Shown here: positions 1-10,830 of the stretch, piece by piece
How the letters are laid out: each line of letters begins with the position of its first letter
Numbering within the stretch: the first letter of the stretch is position 1
From: Rhyacichthys aspro
Lineage: Eukaryota; Chordata; Actinopteri; Gobiiformes; Rhyacichthyidae
Direction: 5' to 3'
Length of the DNA: 64,000 nucleotides
Assembly: GCA_036850595.1 (NCBI GenBank)
Contig: CM072154.1
Location: 10,547,330-10,611,329, forward strand
The notes under the pieces: model-generated
Told to the model about the DNA's origin: nothing
Databases searched by the model: none
Seen by the model: the letters and a program-made list of their open reading frames with translations, nothing else
Position numbers and translations under genes: made by a program

Positions 1-53
1 GAGGCAGCATTGGCTAAATGTTTTTTTTTTTTTTTCCTTTCGGGGCTGGACAG

Positions 54-130
54 ATCGAAAAGGCTGAAGCGCTCCAGTTAGCCAGAAGACAGACAAATAG
101 ACAGAGACGGACTGGCAGAGAGAGGACACT
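54..130 (+). other. probable 5' untranslated exon of the small secreted-peptide gene
   Basis: The sequence ends at a near-perfect splice donor, CTG followed by GTGAGT at 131-136. Upstream is a long T tract and a CAG at about 51-53, so this could be an internal exon starting near 54 or the end of a first exon starting further left. It carries no ATG in good context. Pairing with the acceptor at 961-963 gives a 5'UTR intron of about 830 bases. The frame starting at 54 is open, so an upstream coding exon cannot be excluded. Confidence 0.4.
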
Positions 131-136
131 GGTGAG

Positions 137-960
137 TCATTCAGAGCTGACCTTGACTTGATTGTTGTGTGTAAACTGCTCTACTGGTTCAAAGATTTAA
201 GAGGAGCTCTACACACCAAATCAATAATGGAGTAGTAACAAAAGTGCACCGTAGATTTAGAATCATAGCTGTAGTCAAAGTCGACAGTTCGGTTTAAGAT
301 GTACAAGATTTCTTAAGCGCGGTAATACAAGTGGATTCTCTAGCGCCGTGCAACTTCCTTTATGCATCTCACAGCCCACATAAAATATGCTAATGGATGC
401 AGTCAGCGCGGAAAATAGGTGAGGCTTTAGAGAAATGATGAAAGAGCAGACCAGTGAAGGCCACCGTGCACACTCGGCTGCTCCCCTGAGATACACATTG
501 TCCTCCTCACTTAATGTCTGCACCACTCTGCCTCCAAATTAATAACTAAATGGGCCACTATCATTGCTGCATCTGTTATGTAGTGTACAGTGTGTAAGCG
601 AGAGTCTGCCAGAATGGATTACTCTTTAATTCATTTGAGTAGAGGACAAAGAGTTTATCTGTGCAAATAAAACTTAAGGCTTGAGGGTGATGTTTCTGGT
701 CAAGTTCGTGGAAGAAATGAAGGGAATATGAGTGCTGCTAAATATTTGTTATTCGAATTGAAGTTATTATTACCTTATTTCCAGTCATAACACAGATAAT
801 CAATGAACCATCCAGACTTTTATAGCTAGACAAAAAAAAATCTCTGCAAACGAGCTGACAGGTGAGAAGCTAGAGAACCGTCTGCATTTTTTATCAGTCT
901 TAAAAGAGAATTATTAAAGTTAAGCTGCTGGCAAGAGTGTGGTCTGTCCACTGTTTTTTT
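137..960 (+). other. inferred 5'UTR intron, no other feature seen
   Basis: AT-rich sequence lies between the donor at 131 and the T-tract acceptor ending at 963. I see no convincing ORF, RNA gene or transposon in it. The 83-codon minus-strand frame at 275-526 has no recognisable domain and is likely chance. Confidence 0.35.
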
Positions 961-974
961 TTAGGACGGTGGAT

Positions 975-1301
975 ATGTGCTGCCTTCTTGTGTGTCTCCT
1001 GTGGGCTGGTAGCCACCTGATGTTTGAATTAGCCAGTTTAAATGACAGGGCCGCCGCCGAGAGACGCCCACAGTCCCCACTCTCCCCGGGTTTCAAAGGC
1101 CCAGCGACCTGCGCGCTGTCGGCTGTCAGGAAGGAGATGGGAACGTGTGGCAGTCAGATAACCTGCAACGGGACGCAGCCCAGAGTCGTGCGCCTCTTTG
1201 ACAGGCTTATTAACGGGAAACCGCCAAGGAAAAAGCCCCATATCGGCAGGGGGATCAGGGGAGAAGAAACCTTCCCTTATCACCAGGACACCAGGGATTA
1301 A
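975..1301 (+). CDS. unrecognised small secreted peptide precursor, 108 residues
   Basis: I do not recognise this protein. The first ATG after a strong acceptor (eight or more T then AG at 962-963) opens a 108-codon frame ending TAA at 1299-1301. Residues 1-20 are hydrophobic (MCCLLVCLLWAGSHLMF) and look like a signal peptide. The rest is basic: an RR at 30-31, cysteines at 46, 58 and 64, an N-glycosylation sequon NGT at 65-67, and a PPRKK cluster at 83-87 followed by GRGIRG. This pattern suits a processed neuropeptide or hormone precursor, but no known mature peptide is evident. Base composition is clearly more GC-rich than the flanks. A poly(A) signal follows 213 bases after the stop. The frame extends upstream to 939 without an ATG, so the start at 975 is preferred. 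It could still be a chance ORF in a non-coding transcript. Confidence 0.5.
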   Translation: MCCLLVCLLWAGSHLMFELASLNDRAAAERRPQSPLSPGFKGPATCALSAVRKEMGTCGSQITCNGTQPRVVRLFDRLINGKPPRKKPHIGRGIRGEETFPYHQDTRD

Positions 1302-1513
1302 AGCCTGGTCTGCTTTGATAAATTAATTATTCTTTCTTATCTGTCATGTTTAAAGACTGTCAGACAAACCCACCTACAGCCACGGTGCTGGACAAGAGAA
1401 GGAAACATGTGTGAACCTGCCTTATGTCCATGTCTGGTTCTCTCTGGTTGCTTTTAGTCATTCTGTCAGGCTAAAGATTTATACTTTTGTTCTGAAATGT
1501 TCCAATGTCCCCA

Positions 1514-1519
1514 AATAAA
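1514..1519 (+). terminator. poly(A) signal AATAAA of the small peptide gene
   Basis: AATAAA lies 213 bases after the stop codon of the 108-residue ORF, and a T/G-containing stretch follows near 1540-1570. It is the first canonical signal after the ORF and would end the transcript near 1535. Confidence 0.5.
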
Positions 1520-1555
1520 TAACAACTATTGTGCAATCAAGCCTTTATTACCTGT

Positions 1556-2130
1556 TACTACCAGTGTTCATTTTGTTGACAAGTAATTTTCGTCAACAGC
1601 ATGTTTTTGCGGCCGAAAATGAAACGAAAACTAAATAAAAAGTAATCAAAGAGAATGAAAACTCTGACTAAATATATCAACGCTTTACTCAATGAAAAAA
1701 AAAAAATAAAAAAAAATGAACAGGCAGAGATGAAATCCAATCAAAAGGAGGGGAAAATGGGACGATTTGAGAAGAGATCCAATCAAAACTCTCTTTTGAG
1801 CGTTGTGGAAGTGATGTCAGACGCAAAGATTCGTTAAAGTTGCGGGAAGATTACAAAAAGAGAACGAGAATGTTAATGCTTAGGAGGAATAGAAGGAGGA
1901 ACATATGGACACATTTTACTTCAGAAAAAAACACTGAAAATGCATTACCTTTTATACTTAAGTTTGCTAATCTATTGTAGATATAGTTGATGAAATTCTT
2001 GTGATGTTTAATCGACAAAAACCAGACTAAAACTACATACATTACATACATACCATCCATGTTCAGATTTCATAACCTAATCTCTAACCCTATGTGACAT
2101 TTCTGGTCTAGACTGAAAAACGAAAAGGTC
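1556..2130. mobile_element. degenerate non-autonomous DNA element with ACGAAAA-type ends
   Basis: The left part (about 1560-1640) has the interspersed TTTTCGTCAAC / GAAAATGAAACGAAAACTAAA pattern familiar from a common fish repeat. A matching part occurs near 2010-2130 (ACCAGACTAAAACTAC, then GACTGAAAAACGAAAAGG). The interior is AT-rich with homopolymer A. No transposase is present and the ends are too diverged for me to define target-site duplications. Family assignment is uncertain. Confidence 0.35.
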
Positions 2131-5100
2131 AGCGCTGCCACATATGACACGGATCACATTAACTGCCATAATCCAACTCAAATATCATATAAGGAGGTCG
2201 GTTTAACCATTCTCTGAGCGCCGGCTTCATTAAAAACAAGGAAGTCCTAAACGCAGAGACAAGCCTGAGTGTGTGTCACAACCTGCCCTTTGGATGCCCT
2301 TGAGGAAGCTGCTTGAAGTGTGTCAGCGGCGCTCACCTCCAGCCCGGCGGGGCACAGAGGCAGCGCGGCCCTGAGGAGTGACTGACAGGCTGGGCACGTC
2401 GGGGGCTTCGCTGCAATAATAGCCACATGTGAACGTCGGGAATATTAATGTACCTTCATATTTTATTAATTCGAAATCTGTGGGATATCTGCTCGGCGCT
2501 TTGCAAAAAAAAAGCAAACATGAATCCTGCAACGGTAATGAGCATAGGAGCAATTTGAGGGTAAAGGATCTAGGGAGTTAGATGGAGGGCTGTAGTTGTG
2601 TTCCAAAGGGCAAAACTAATATTTGGCTATTCATTGGTTACCGTGAGGAGGAAAACAGCACACATAAGCCATTGTTCACATGTCTTACTCGGCTAACTGT
2701 TGACAACCCAGCCCTCTATTTTCATATTTCCTCTGCGCATATCAGCAGACATGTAGCTGCTTGTGTGTCTGTTTTATTTTTTGATTGAAGTGTGGGGGCT
2801 TTGTTGTTCCCATAGCTTGTCATATATTTTAAAGCGGCAAATTGACACGACAGCGCACCAACTGCATTAAGAGTGGCATGTGGTTTCATGAAAGCGTGCA
2901 TAATGTCTGTCAAGGTCACGGCGAATAAAAAAAGGAGATGCAGCCTGTTGTACGGTTCAAAAAAAGCCGTGTGCAGGGGGCGTTCACTCCAGCTGGCTCA
3001 AAGATCCCATAAGTCAAAGCAGCGTTTTTTGATTTATTACAAAGGCTTCGGCGTTGTTTGTGGACTCGTCAACGGAACATCACCTAAAAGCTGATCACTG
3101 ATGGTTTTGCCTCGTGGAGTGATCAAACCGTCAAACTTTAGCCACAACCAGATGCCTTCAGCGCCAGTGTGAGCAGGTGGTTGTCTGTGTGTTATTGTTA
3201 AAGGCCCAGCAATCGATGTGATTACGTGATGAGAACAGATGGGAGCAGAAATAATGACGACTGCAATTTAGCACTGCCATTCACTGTCATTTCCTAACAC
3301 CGAGAATTGCAGGAAGTTGATGCTACATATGGTATGCAGGCTCCCTTATTACATGATAGATGTTAAGCGTTCTCTGGGGCACTACATTGTTCTCAAATGG
3401 GTGCAAATAGACAGTTTAATAGTTTGGGGCTACAGCCTCAGTTCCAAGACAGCCATTATTCCCCATCATAAAACATCTGGAACACATCAGAATCCGCTAC
3501 TCGTTTGCTGCCATTACTGGGCCCGTCTCTGCCACTTCCTTCTCGTTGTTTATTTGGAAAGCTTCAGGCTGGAGAGCAAACCAAATGCTGGAGACTAATA
3601 ATTGTGATAAATGTTTTTTCGGGAACCAATAAGCATTTGGGATCTGCCGCACTAAAAAACGCCTTGAGATTATGTCACACCGCTCAGATTTATAACTTTC
3701 AGCAACCTTACAACCAAATAAACATCCCCTTTTTAAATGGTTATATGTTACTTGTATTTAAAGACTATACCTCCATATGTTTTACATTAATTATGAAAGA
3801 TTGCATTCAGAAGACTTGCATTACTTGTATTACGGCCAGTTAAAATTATCTTATGGGCAAATGTATGGTTAATAATTGTAAAATGGCAAAAATAAATCTG
3901 AATTAAATCGAAGCACATGGCTAATTTGCAAAAATACATGGCTCATGACAGAGACACAACGCTGCTTGTGAATTTGATTTATTGCCAAGTTCCACCTTAT
4001 AATTTGTTACATTAAGTATGGAATATAGCATTAGACATGAAGTTCATTAGACAAACAGTAAGTTTCAGTAATTTTGTGGGACGATTTAAGATTAGTTATA
4101 GTTTAAGCATTGAATCCTGGCAGTATCCACACCTCGGAATTTGACCAGAGCCATTTTTTCCTTCCATCCTATATTCACATGGGCCACTCATTTTGGAGCC
4201 AGGGAATAGGTCAAATGGGCTAAACTGCAGAGTGAATAATTTAAGATTCTATTAACATTTAAATTTGACATTGATTTGACACAGTCAGGCCTCTGCTAAA
4301 CGACTAGAAACAGCAAGGTTGTTGGGGAAATGAGGCTGTAATGTGTCCAACTAGCTTTAAATGCCATTATTTATGAGTAAGATTGAATGTGTTTATGGTA
4401 TTAATCTTGTATGGGGATATAAGTGTTGTAAAAGTGTTGTCTTCTTATGAGGTTGCAAGGAATAACTTTTTGAGAGAGCATCAGGAGGGAACACAGTTTG
4501 TATATAAGCATTCAAAGATCAATAGCTCCGACTCGTCTCTTCCAGACAGTCGTAACTTTGCGGGTAAAGCAGTGCACACCAAGCAGGGAACCTCCTCGAC
4601 TTGTAAAGATCTGTTTACACACACAAGAGAAACAGAGGAGAGACCTTTTAATAGGACAGACCTGCCACTTGCATTGGGGTCATTGAATTTAGAACTTACA
4701 TTAACTGGACAGATGCCTGCTTGGCTCAGAGTCGCAGTGCGATGTGAACCAGCTCTGTTATGTCTGGTTGTTAGTATTTTAAAATATAGTGTAATTACTC
4801 AAGGCTAAGTCACTGCAATATAAGAATACTGTAGTGAAGTTTATAAGGTTAATTGAGCTGTGTATATAAATACTGTAGTAGAAAAAGGTATTCATTAACA
4901 ATAGCAATCAGAGCGAAAAGAATAAATACTATTAAATTGACAATGTGAGTGAAAACACTAAACTACTTAGCATATTAATCAGTTTGTATAATTAGGTTCA
5001 GGCTATAGTATGCTAGGTTTATTTGTTATCGTATAAGGTTAATTGGGACATGTTTTTAGTTACCGCTTTGAACCAAATGTGTCCCTATTTTACTTGTTTG

Positions 5101-7417
5101 AGGCATGAGTTCAATAGTAAATTGAAATGGAAAAATGTGTGTAATTTTCATTGGTCACTGAAATGAAAATACAAAGAGCAAAAGATAATTTGTTTTTCAT
5201 TTTCCAATCAAATTTGAAATGGCTTTTTGGTGTCATTAAGTTATGGGAAAACATTGTAGAAGTGCCATCTATTGTTGGATTTTACACATTCACACTTTGA
5301 CCAAATATGTATTGGCTAACACACTAATTGGAAATGAAAAAGGCAGTTAGAATCACAGTGCTATAGCACAGATGGTGCTGCCCTGTTCCTGTAATTATAT
5401 TGATTCTGCCGTGATATCATATCAGGACGGTGAGACGAGGCAACGGGAGATCTCCCATCTCTCCTAGGACCTGAGTGGCCAGAAAAAGCTCATTACAGTG
5501 AATCGCACACCCTGGAAAAAAGCCTACTGAAATACCTTTATCCTGCTAAGGTGGGCCCCCAGTGAGGCTCCGCAGCTGTCATTTAACATCCACTCCAGCT
5601 GTGTTAATTCCATATAAAGCTCTGACCACAGCAGAATGCACTGTCTCCAGAGGGCCTAAGCTTGACAGTCATCATTCAGGCTTCAAATGGGCCACATTAC
5701 AGATAGGGTTAATCCACCATAACCCGAGGAGATGCCAAGATCCCTGTTGTCATAGATACTGACGACCCCTGGAGCAGTTTCCACACAGTATTGAACTAAC
5801 ACACTTTAGCCTTCCCTGTAATCCAGTCTGCAGTGCTAACCCAATCAAAGTTGAGGCTGCAGAAAGTCTAGTGCTTTAAATTCCACCCTGAAAACAACTT
5901 AGCAGTTTTATCAGCAACTTCTGATTGTGTTACGGCAGAGATTTGATTTTCCTCCATAAATCGATGACAGTTCACACAACAGCTCAACTTTCTTGCTTAC
6001 TTATCAGAAAGCCGCTACAGTAACAGAACAGAACCACACAATGAATGAGCGGTGAGCATGTAAAGAGTTCGAGGCAATGACCTTTGCAGCGTGGAAATGA
6101 TAAAGTGTCATTGTTTCTGCACATTCAATCCATCAAACATTCTCATCAAACACACATAATACAAACTCAATCTTTGGCATCAACCCATAATCTAGATTAC
6201 AAAAAGTAAACATGGGCAACAGTGTGTTAAATTCAACCCTGCATACATTACAAGGTGCAAATAAAATCATGCTTTACTTCTTGTCACCTTTATGAGGTTA
6301 CTATCTATGTATGGATTCAGCCAGCAGATGAAAGTTTTATAAATTCATGCCCAGAAATGATGCCGTCTGCAGATTTGGGCTAAAAATAGCGTGATATACA
6401 ACAGCATCAGACAGGGCCAACAAATAAGTTGTAAATTTTTACTGAATCATAATGCAGAGAATAGTGCCTTATGAATTAGATTTGTCGATTCAGGTATTAC
6501 AATCCCTTATTCAGAGGAAGGAAACTGGAGCGAAATAAAAAATAGATGGATGGACTGACACATCATATAGTAGGCTCCGTATTGTACTACAGGCATTGTC
6601 TTGTAGGAGTGTAAATGAATTTTTTTATTGCATGAAGCCATATTGACATAGACTGATATTGACTGATGTGCTGTTTGCAGACTTCTCAGAAATGTGTTAA
6701 ACGTTTATTAACACAAATCTCTGACATTTTTAGCAACCTTGAAGAGAAGTTAACAAAATAAAATAATATTCCATTATTATTCCATTACTAAACTATTATA
6801 AACTATGTTACTATACTCAGCCTTATCAAAAACATTTTTATTAAGCAGGTGGCTAGCAATAATGATGATCTAACGTCTACACACATTAGCTTCACTATTA
6901 CCTCAGGACACAAATCACAGGCCATACCCAAATCTCACCAAAACCACATGGCTCTGCTCTGTCAGATAATGGTGGCATGGTGGGTTCTTTTTTTTTCATT
7001 CGTTGGGAAACACATTGCACTCAATCACTGTTAGTTAACCCCCCACTACCCAGCATCCCGCCCTCAGGATGAAATATTTTACATATGATGTAGTGGAAAT
7101 AATAACTACATGAATCATTGCATGAGAATGCCATTTGTCACTGCACTGATACCTGGGCATGTGCGTGTGATGGATGAAACAGGGGGTCACATCCAAGGCA
7201 ATATTGTGACTGAAAATAAAGTGTAGCAAAAGGTGCAGAGCGAAGGGATGGCTGTGTGTTAATGATATGGTCATATGGACACAGTGGAGCTCAGATGTGA
7301 TTAAGGCACTGATATGATGGGTGGTGTCAGTGCCTAGGCTTAATGACTAATGCAATGAGATGGAATTGGAAGAGACACTGGTGTCAGGCTAAAGTGGAAT
7401 AATGCCTAGAGCCTCCA
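2131..7417. other. intergenic, no gene recognised
   Basis: AT-rich sequence with only short shadow ORFs. One 74-base GC-rich piece on the minus strand (2337-2410) has exon-like borders and is reported as a finding. The longest open frame here (141 codons near 4383-4808) begins with TTG and shows no domain. I see no transposon or RNA gene. Confidence 0.6.
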
Positions 7418-7444
7418 CAGCAGCAGCAGCAGCAGCAGCAGCAG
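7418..7444 (+). repeat. (CAG)9 microsatellite
   Basis: Nine uninterrupted CAG units, preceded by GCCTCCA and followed by ACACATGG. No coding frame is supported across it. Confidence 0.97.
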
Positions 7445-10400
7445 ACACATGGAACTGCCACAATGAGCTGCCCCATAAGCAGAAATCGTTACGCTAGCTG
7501 CAGACTTAGACATGCATAATTAGCCTTGGTGCAGAACAATACCAAATTGAAAATCATTGCTTTTGACATTCTGTCAAGCCAAAAATAATCAGAAAAAAAC
7601 AATGACATTTATTTCACTTATTTGCCATGAATCAGTATCCAATGCACTAAATGTTAGCACCAAAAATAAAAAAATGTTTCAGAAACAGGTGCAATGGCTT
7701 TGTGAAATAATGAGGGCCCCAACTATTATGCACACACTAGGAACTCCGACACTTTAAAGTCAAGAATGTGGATGCCATGATTCAACAAAGCAACCCACTG
7801 AGATGCATTCTTTTACTGTGTCTACAGTATATCACTATATGGCTCCAACACAAGATTTACAACATTGTCCAAAATGGTGGATAGACTAAAAAAGAGGATA
7901 AAAGCCGGCAGCAGCAGGATGACCTGGGACTCAGCCTCATTCAACTTTATTACTGCTTGGCCTTTCAGGAAACAGAACTGCTTGCTGGTGCACATCTCCG
8001 ACCACATCTCCCTGCATACATAAAAAGGAGGACGGGGAGGCTCACAGGAAAGCCTGGATTGTTTATGGTTGCAATATAGATTTTATACAGCTCCCAGGAA
8101 AAGGGAATTACGCCTTAAATTACAAAGATGTCTCTGTGAGTTGTCAGCTGTAGAAGTTATATGGGCCTGGCGTCTCGTGTGTGGCTGTTTGACTGCGGGG
8201 GACACTCGGGAGCTGAAGTCTCCGGAATAGGGCTCAGCAGAGACAGCTGACCTACACTACGCAGAGTCAGCTCAAAATAACAAAGTTACTAAAAGCCCCT
8301 GATAAAACAATGGCCCAGATGAGGCCACGTTGTGAGGTACAACAAAGAAAAGGAAGCATAGGAAAACACACTCATTTTATGCAGACTATGCAGACAGCAA
8401 TGACTATTAAACAGAATGAGGTCTCACATCTGTTTGTCAAAGCAACTACAAGAAGCAAATAAACCCAACCAGCCTCCCAAATCAGATGTATCCTTGAAAA
8501 GCTAGAAAAATGTATGTGGAATATTAGTGTGTATGTGGAATATATGTGTGCATTTTAAGATATAATACAATTCATAATAATACAATTCAACAGTGACATC
8601 TTATGAATAGGAGAACATACCAAGCTTTGAGAAATACTGAAAAAATGTGTGTGCCTATCCCAATGTTTGATAATATTTTTCATTTAGACTAATGCCGTGA
8701 AGTGTAATTATACATTTAGGAAAGCGCTGTGGTAAAAAACTTTTGTAGTACCCCTTGACTGTTTTCTTCTATGAATAGCCTTATCCTGTATCATTACAGT
8801 GTCAGGGTTCTGATCCTGAGACACAAGGAGATTTATCACAAAGGCGGCCCATTTATTAAATGACATTCTCAACTGGCCTGCTTCCAGCCTCGAAAGCCAA
8901 CTGCAAGGGCTCCACTGAACACCCCGGGATAACAAGTGTCTGAGATGAAAAGGCACAAGGAGTGTCAAACACTTCCTCCTATAACCTCCAGATGGTTGCT
9001 TAAAGGTTACACAACAGCTTACCCAGTATAGTATTGTTTTTCGAGAACAGTAATTACAGATACTTTTTGTGAATGTTGTCAAAAACTGATGCAAAAGATG
9101 ATACAAATCCACAGTGGTACATTTCCATTGTCAATAAAAGTTACAAAATTGCAAATTTAGAGTGAATGATGTGTGATATTGGACAACTGTTAACATCTAA
9201 GGATCTATTGACAAATCTTTTTTTCTCCATGGATTCAGAGGAGAGAAATACACATAACACATAACACTGGCCAAGCTTGTCTATACAAGCCCTAATTATA
9301 ATTTCACACTTATTACATGAAGTTATTACGTGTGTAGTGTCCAATAATTTGTGCAGGAACAGACAGAAATCCAGTTCTGTTAAGATAATAAAATATACAC
9401 ACTATCAGAATAATTGTGAAAAGACTTCTCCAAACCATCTAGACACATAAGACATTAGTACTATCACTTTATTAAGGTCAATAACTTAGAAAGTGCTCTC
9501 CTCACATGTTTAGTCCTAAGAGGAATGCAGGGCTTGTGAGAAACCTTCATTCCTTCCTCAGATTCCAAGATCCCTGTTTTGTTGATCTCTAGGCCCGAGA
9601 TGGACAATGTGACAGTGACATTAACAAGCCTCGGGTAAGAGGCCAACGTAGTGACCTTAACAGGCTTGTGTTGGCCTCATTAAGAGACATATGGCTTAGA
9701 TCACAACAAGCAGAATGCAGCCTTGCAATGTCGCAGCGTGAAACACTACATAATCCAAATAACACACGTGACTGGATGTAGAGATTTGTTAACATGCTTC
9801 AGGCGAGCTGATTGTTAATATTATTATTTCTGAATTATTTTGACATGTGCAACTTCTCTCACTCTGCTGATGTTCCCTTTTTGTTTCCTTGATTATTAGC
9901 CTCACAACGCAGACGTGACATTCAAGGGTCAGCAGATGTAACACAGTTTACGCCTTGTCTGTTTCATGCAACACTGGAAAAGAAGCCCTCCTAATTAGTC
10001 TCCTAATTTGTGCATTTCAGACACAGCTATTTACAGAAGACAAAGAATCCTGTTAGGCATGAAAAGCTGAGTCATCAAGTCAGCCTTATCAACCACCGAG
10101 AAGCGGCTCCAAACTTGAAATAACTCCATGGTGATCAGAGTTTGCGGCGCTCTGAGGAGGTAGCTAATGGGGGTCAGCTCTCCGGAGTCTGTACCTCAAA
10201 TATAACATGAGGCAAAGGTAAAAAAAAACCAAAAACGTCACTCTTTTGGGTTTTAATCTATTTCCGTATTAACCTTTTGCTGTGATAGTTGACCTGCAAG
10301 GCTTCCAACATAGCATCACGGTGTCAACGGACAGATTCCTGTGTCAGCTGGCATTACTGAAGCGGAGCTGGCCAATATTGTGCTGGTCGTAGATGTGATG

Positions 10401-10724
10401 TGGCTCTGTGGCCTGGGAATATGGGCATGGCCCGGCCGTAGGGCTTGCAACGAAGTAATAAATCATCCACATGACAGCAATAGTGCCCTTTAGTTTGTGT
10501 TCCTCACTCACACTACATATGTTCTTCAGCGTGCGTGCACACGAGTGAATAGCAAGCCCTACTACATGACGTTACTCTGCTCCATAATAGTTAGCAAAGG
10601 TGAGTGATGAGAAATGTCAGTCATCTTCAGAATTACTGTTTGTACATATTATTGAATGTGTAATCAATTTAACATGAAAGTAAAGAACGAACTAGACTGA
10701 AAATAACGACATAAAAATGTTGGC
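7445..10724. other. intergenic, no gene recognised
   Basis: No gene seen. Short local duplications occur at 8510-8545 (TGTGTATGTGGAATAT-like) and 8565-8592 (ATACAATTCA-like). The 134-codon minus-strand frame at 8708-9112 has no recognisable domain and looks like chance. The sequence ATGCATAATTAGC at 7512-7524 recurs at 37710. Confidence 0.6.
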
Positions 10725-10830
10725 TTGCTGGATAGAGCTGATGTCCTGGGTTTAACTAGGGGTCAGGCGCTCTGTGTAGAATTTGCAGATTCTTTCTTTG
10801 TTTGTGTCTGATCTCTTTCCAGAAAAACAC
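10725..10830 (+). mobile_element. decayed fragment resembling a fish retroelement 3' region
   Basis: The order of motifs (GTCCTGGGTTT, then GGGGTCAGGCGCTCTGTGTAG, AATTTGCA, TTCTTTCTTTG and a later CCAGAAAAACA) parallels the widespread fish repeat that reads like a tRNA-style box followed by 'tctgtgtggagtttgcatgttctc'. Similarity is by eye and only partial. Boundaries are approximate and no target-site duplication was found. Confidence 0.35.

Noticed and set aside
4383..4808. 141-codon + strand open frame
   Set aside because: Begins with TTG, shows no domain, signal peptide or splice context, and this length is expected by chance across six frames of 64 kb.
8708..9112. 134-codon minus-strand open frame
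   Set aside because: No recognisable motif, no promoter or poly(A) signal, base composition like the surroundings.
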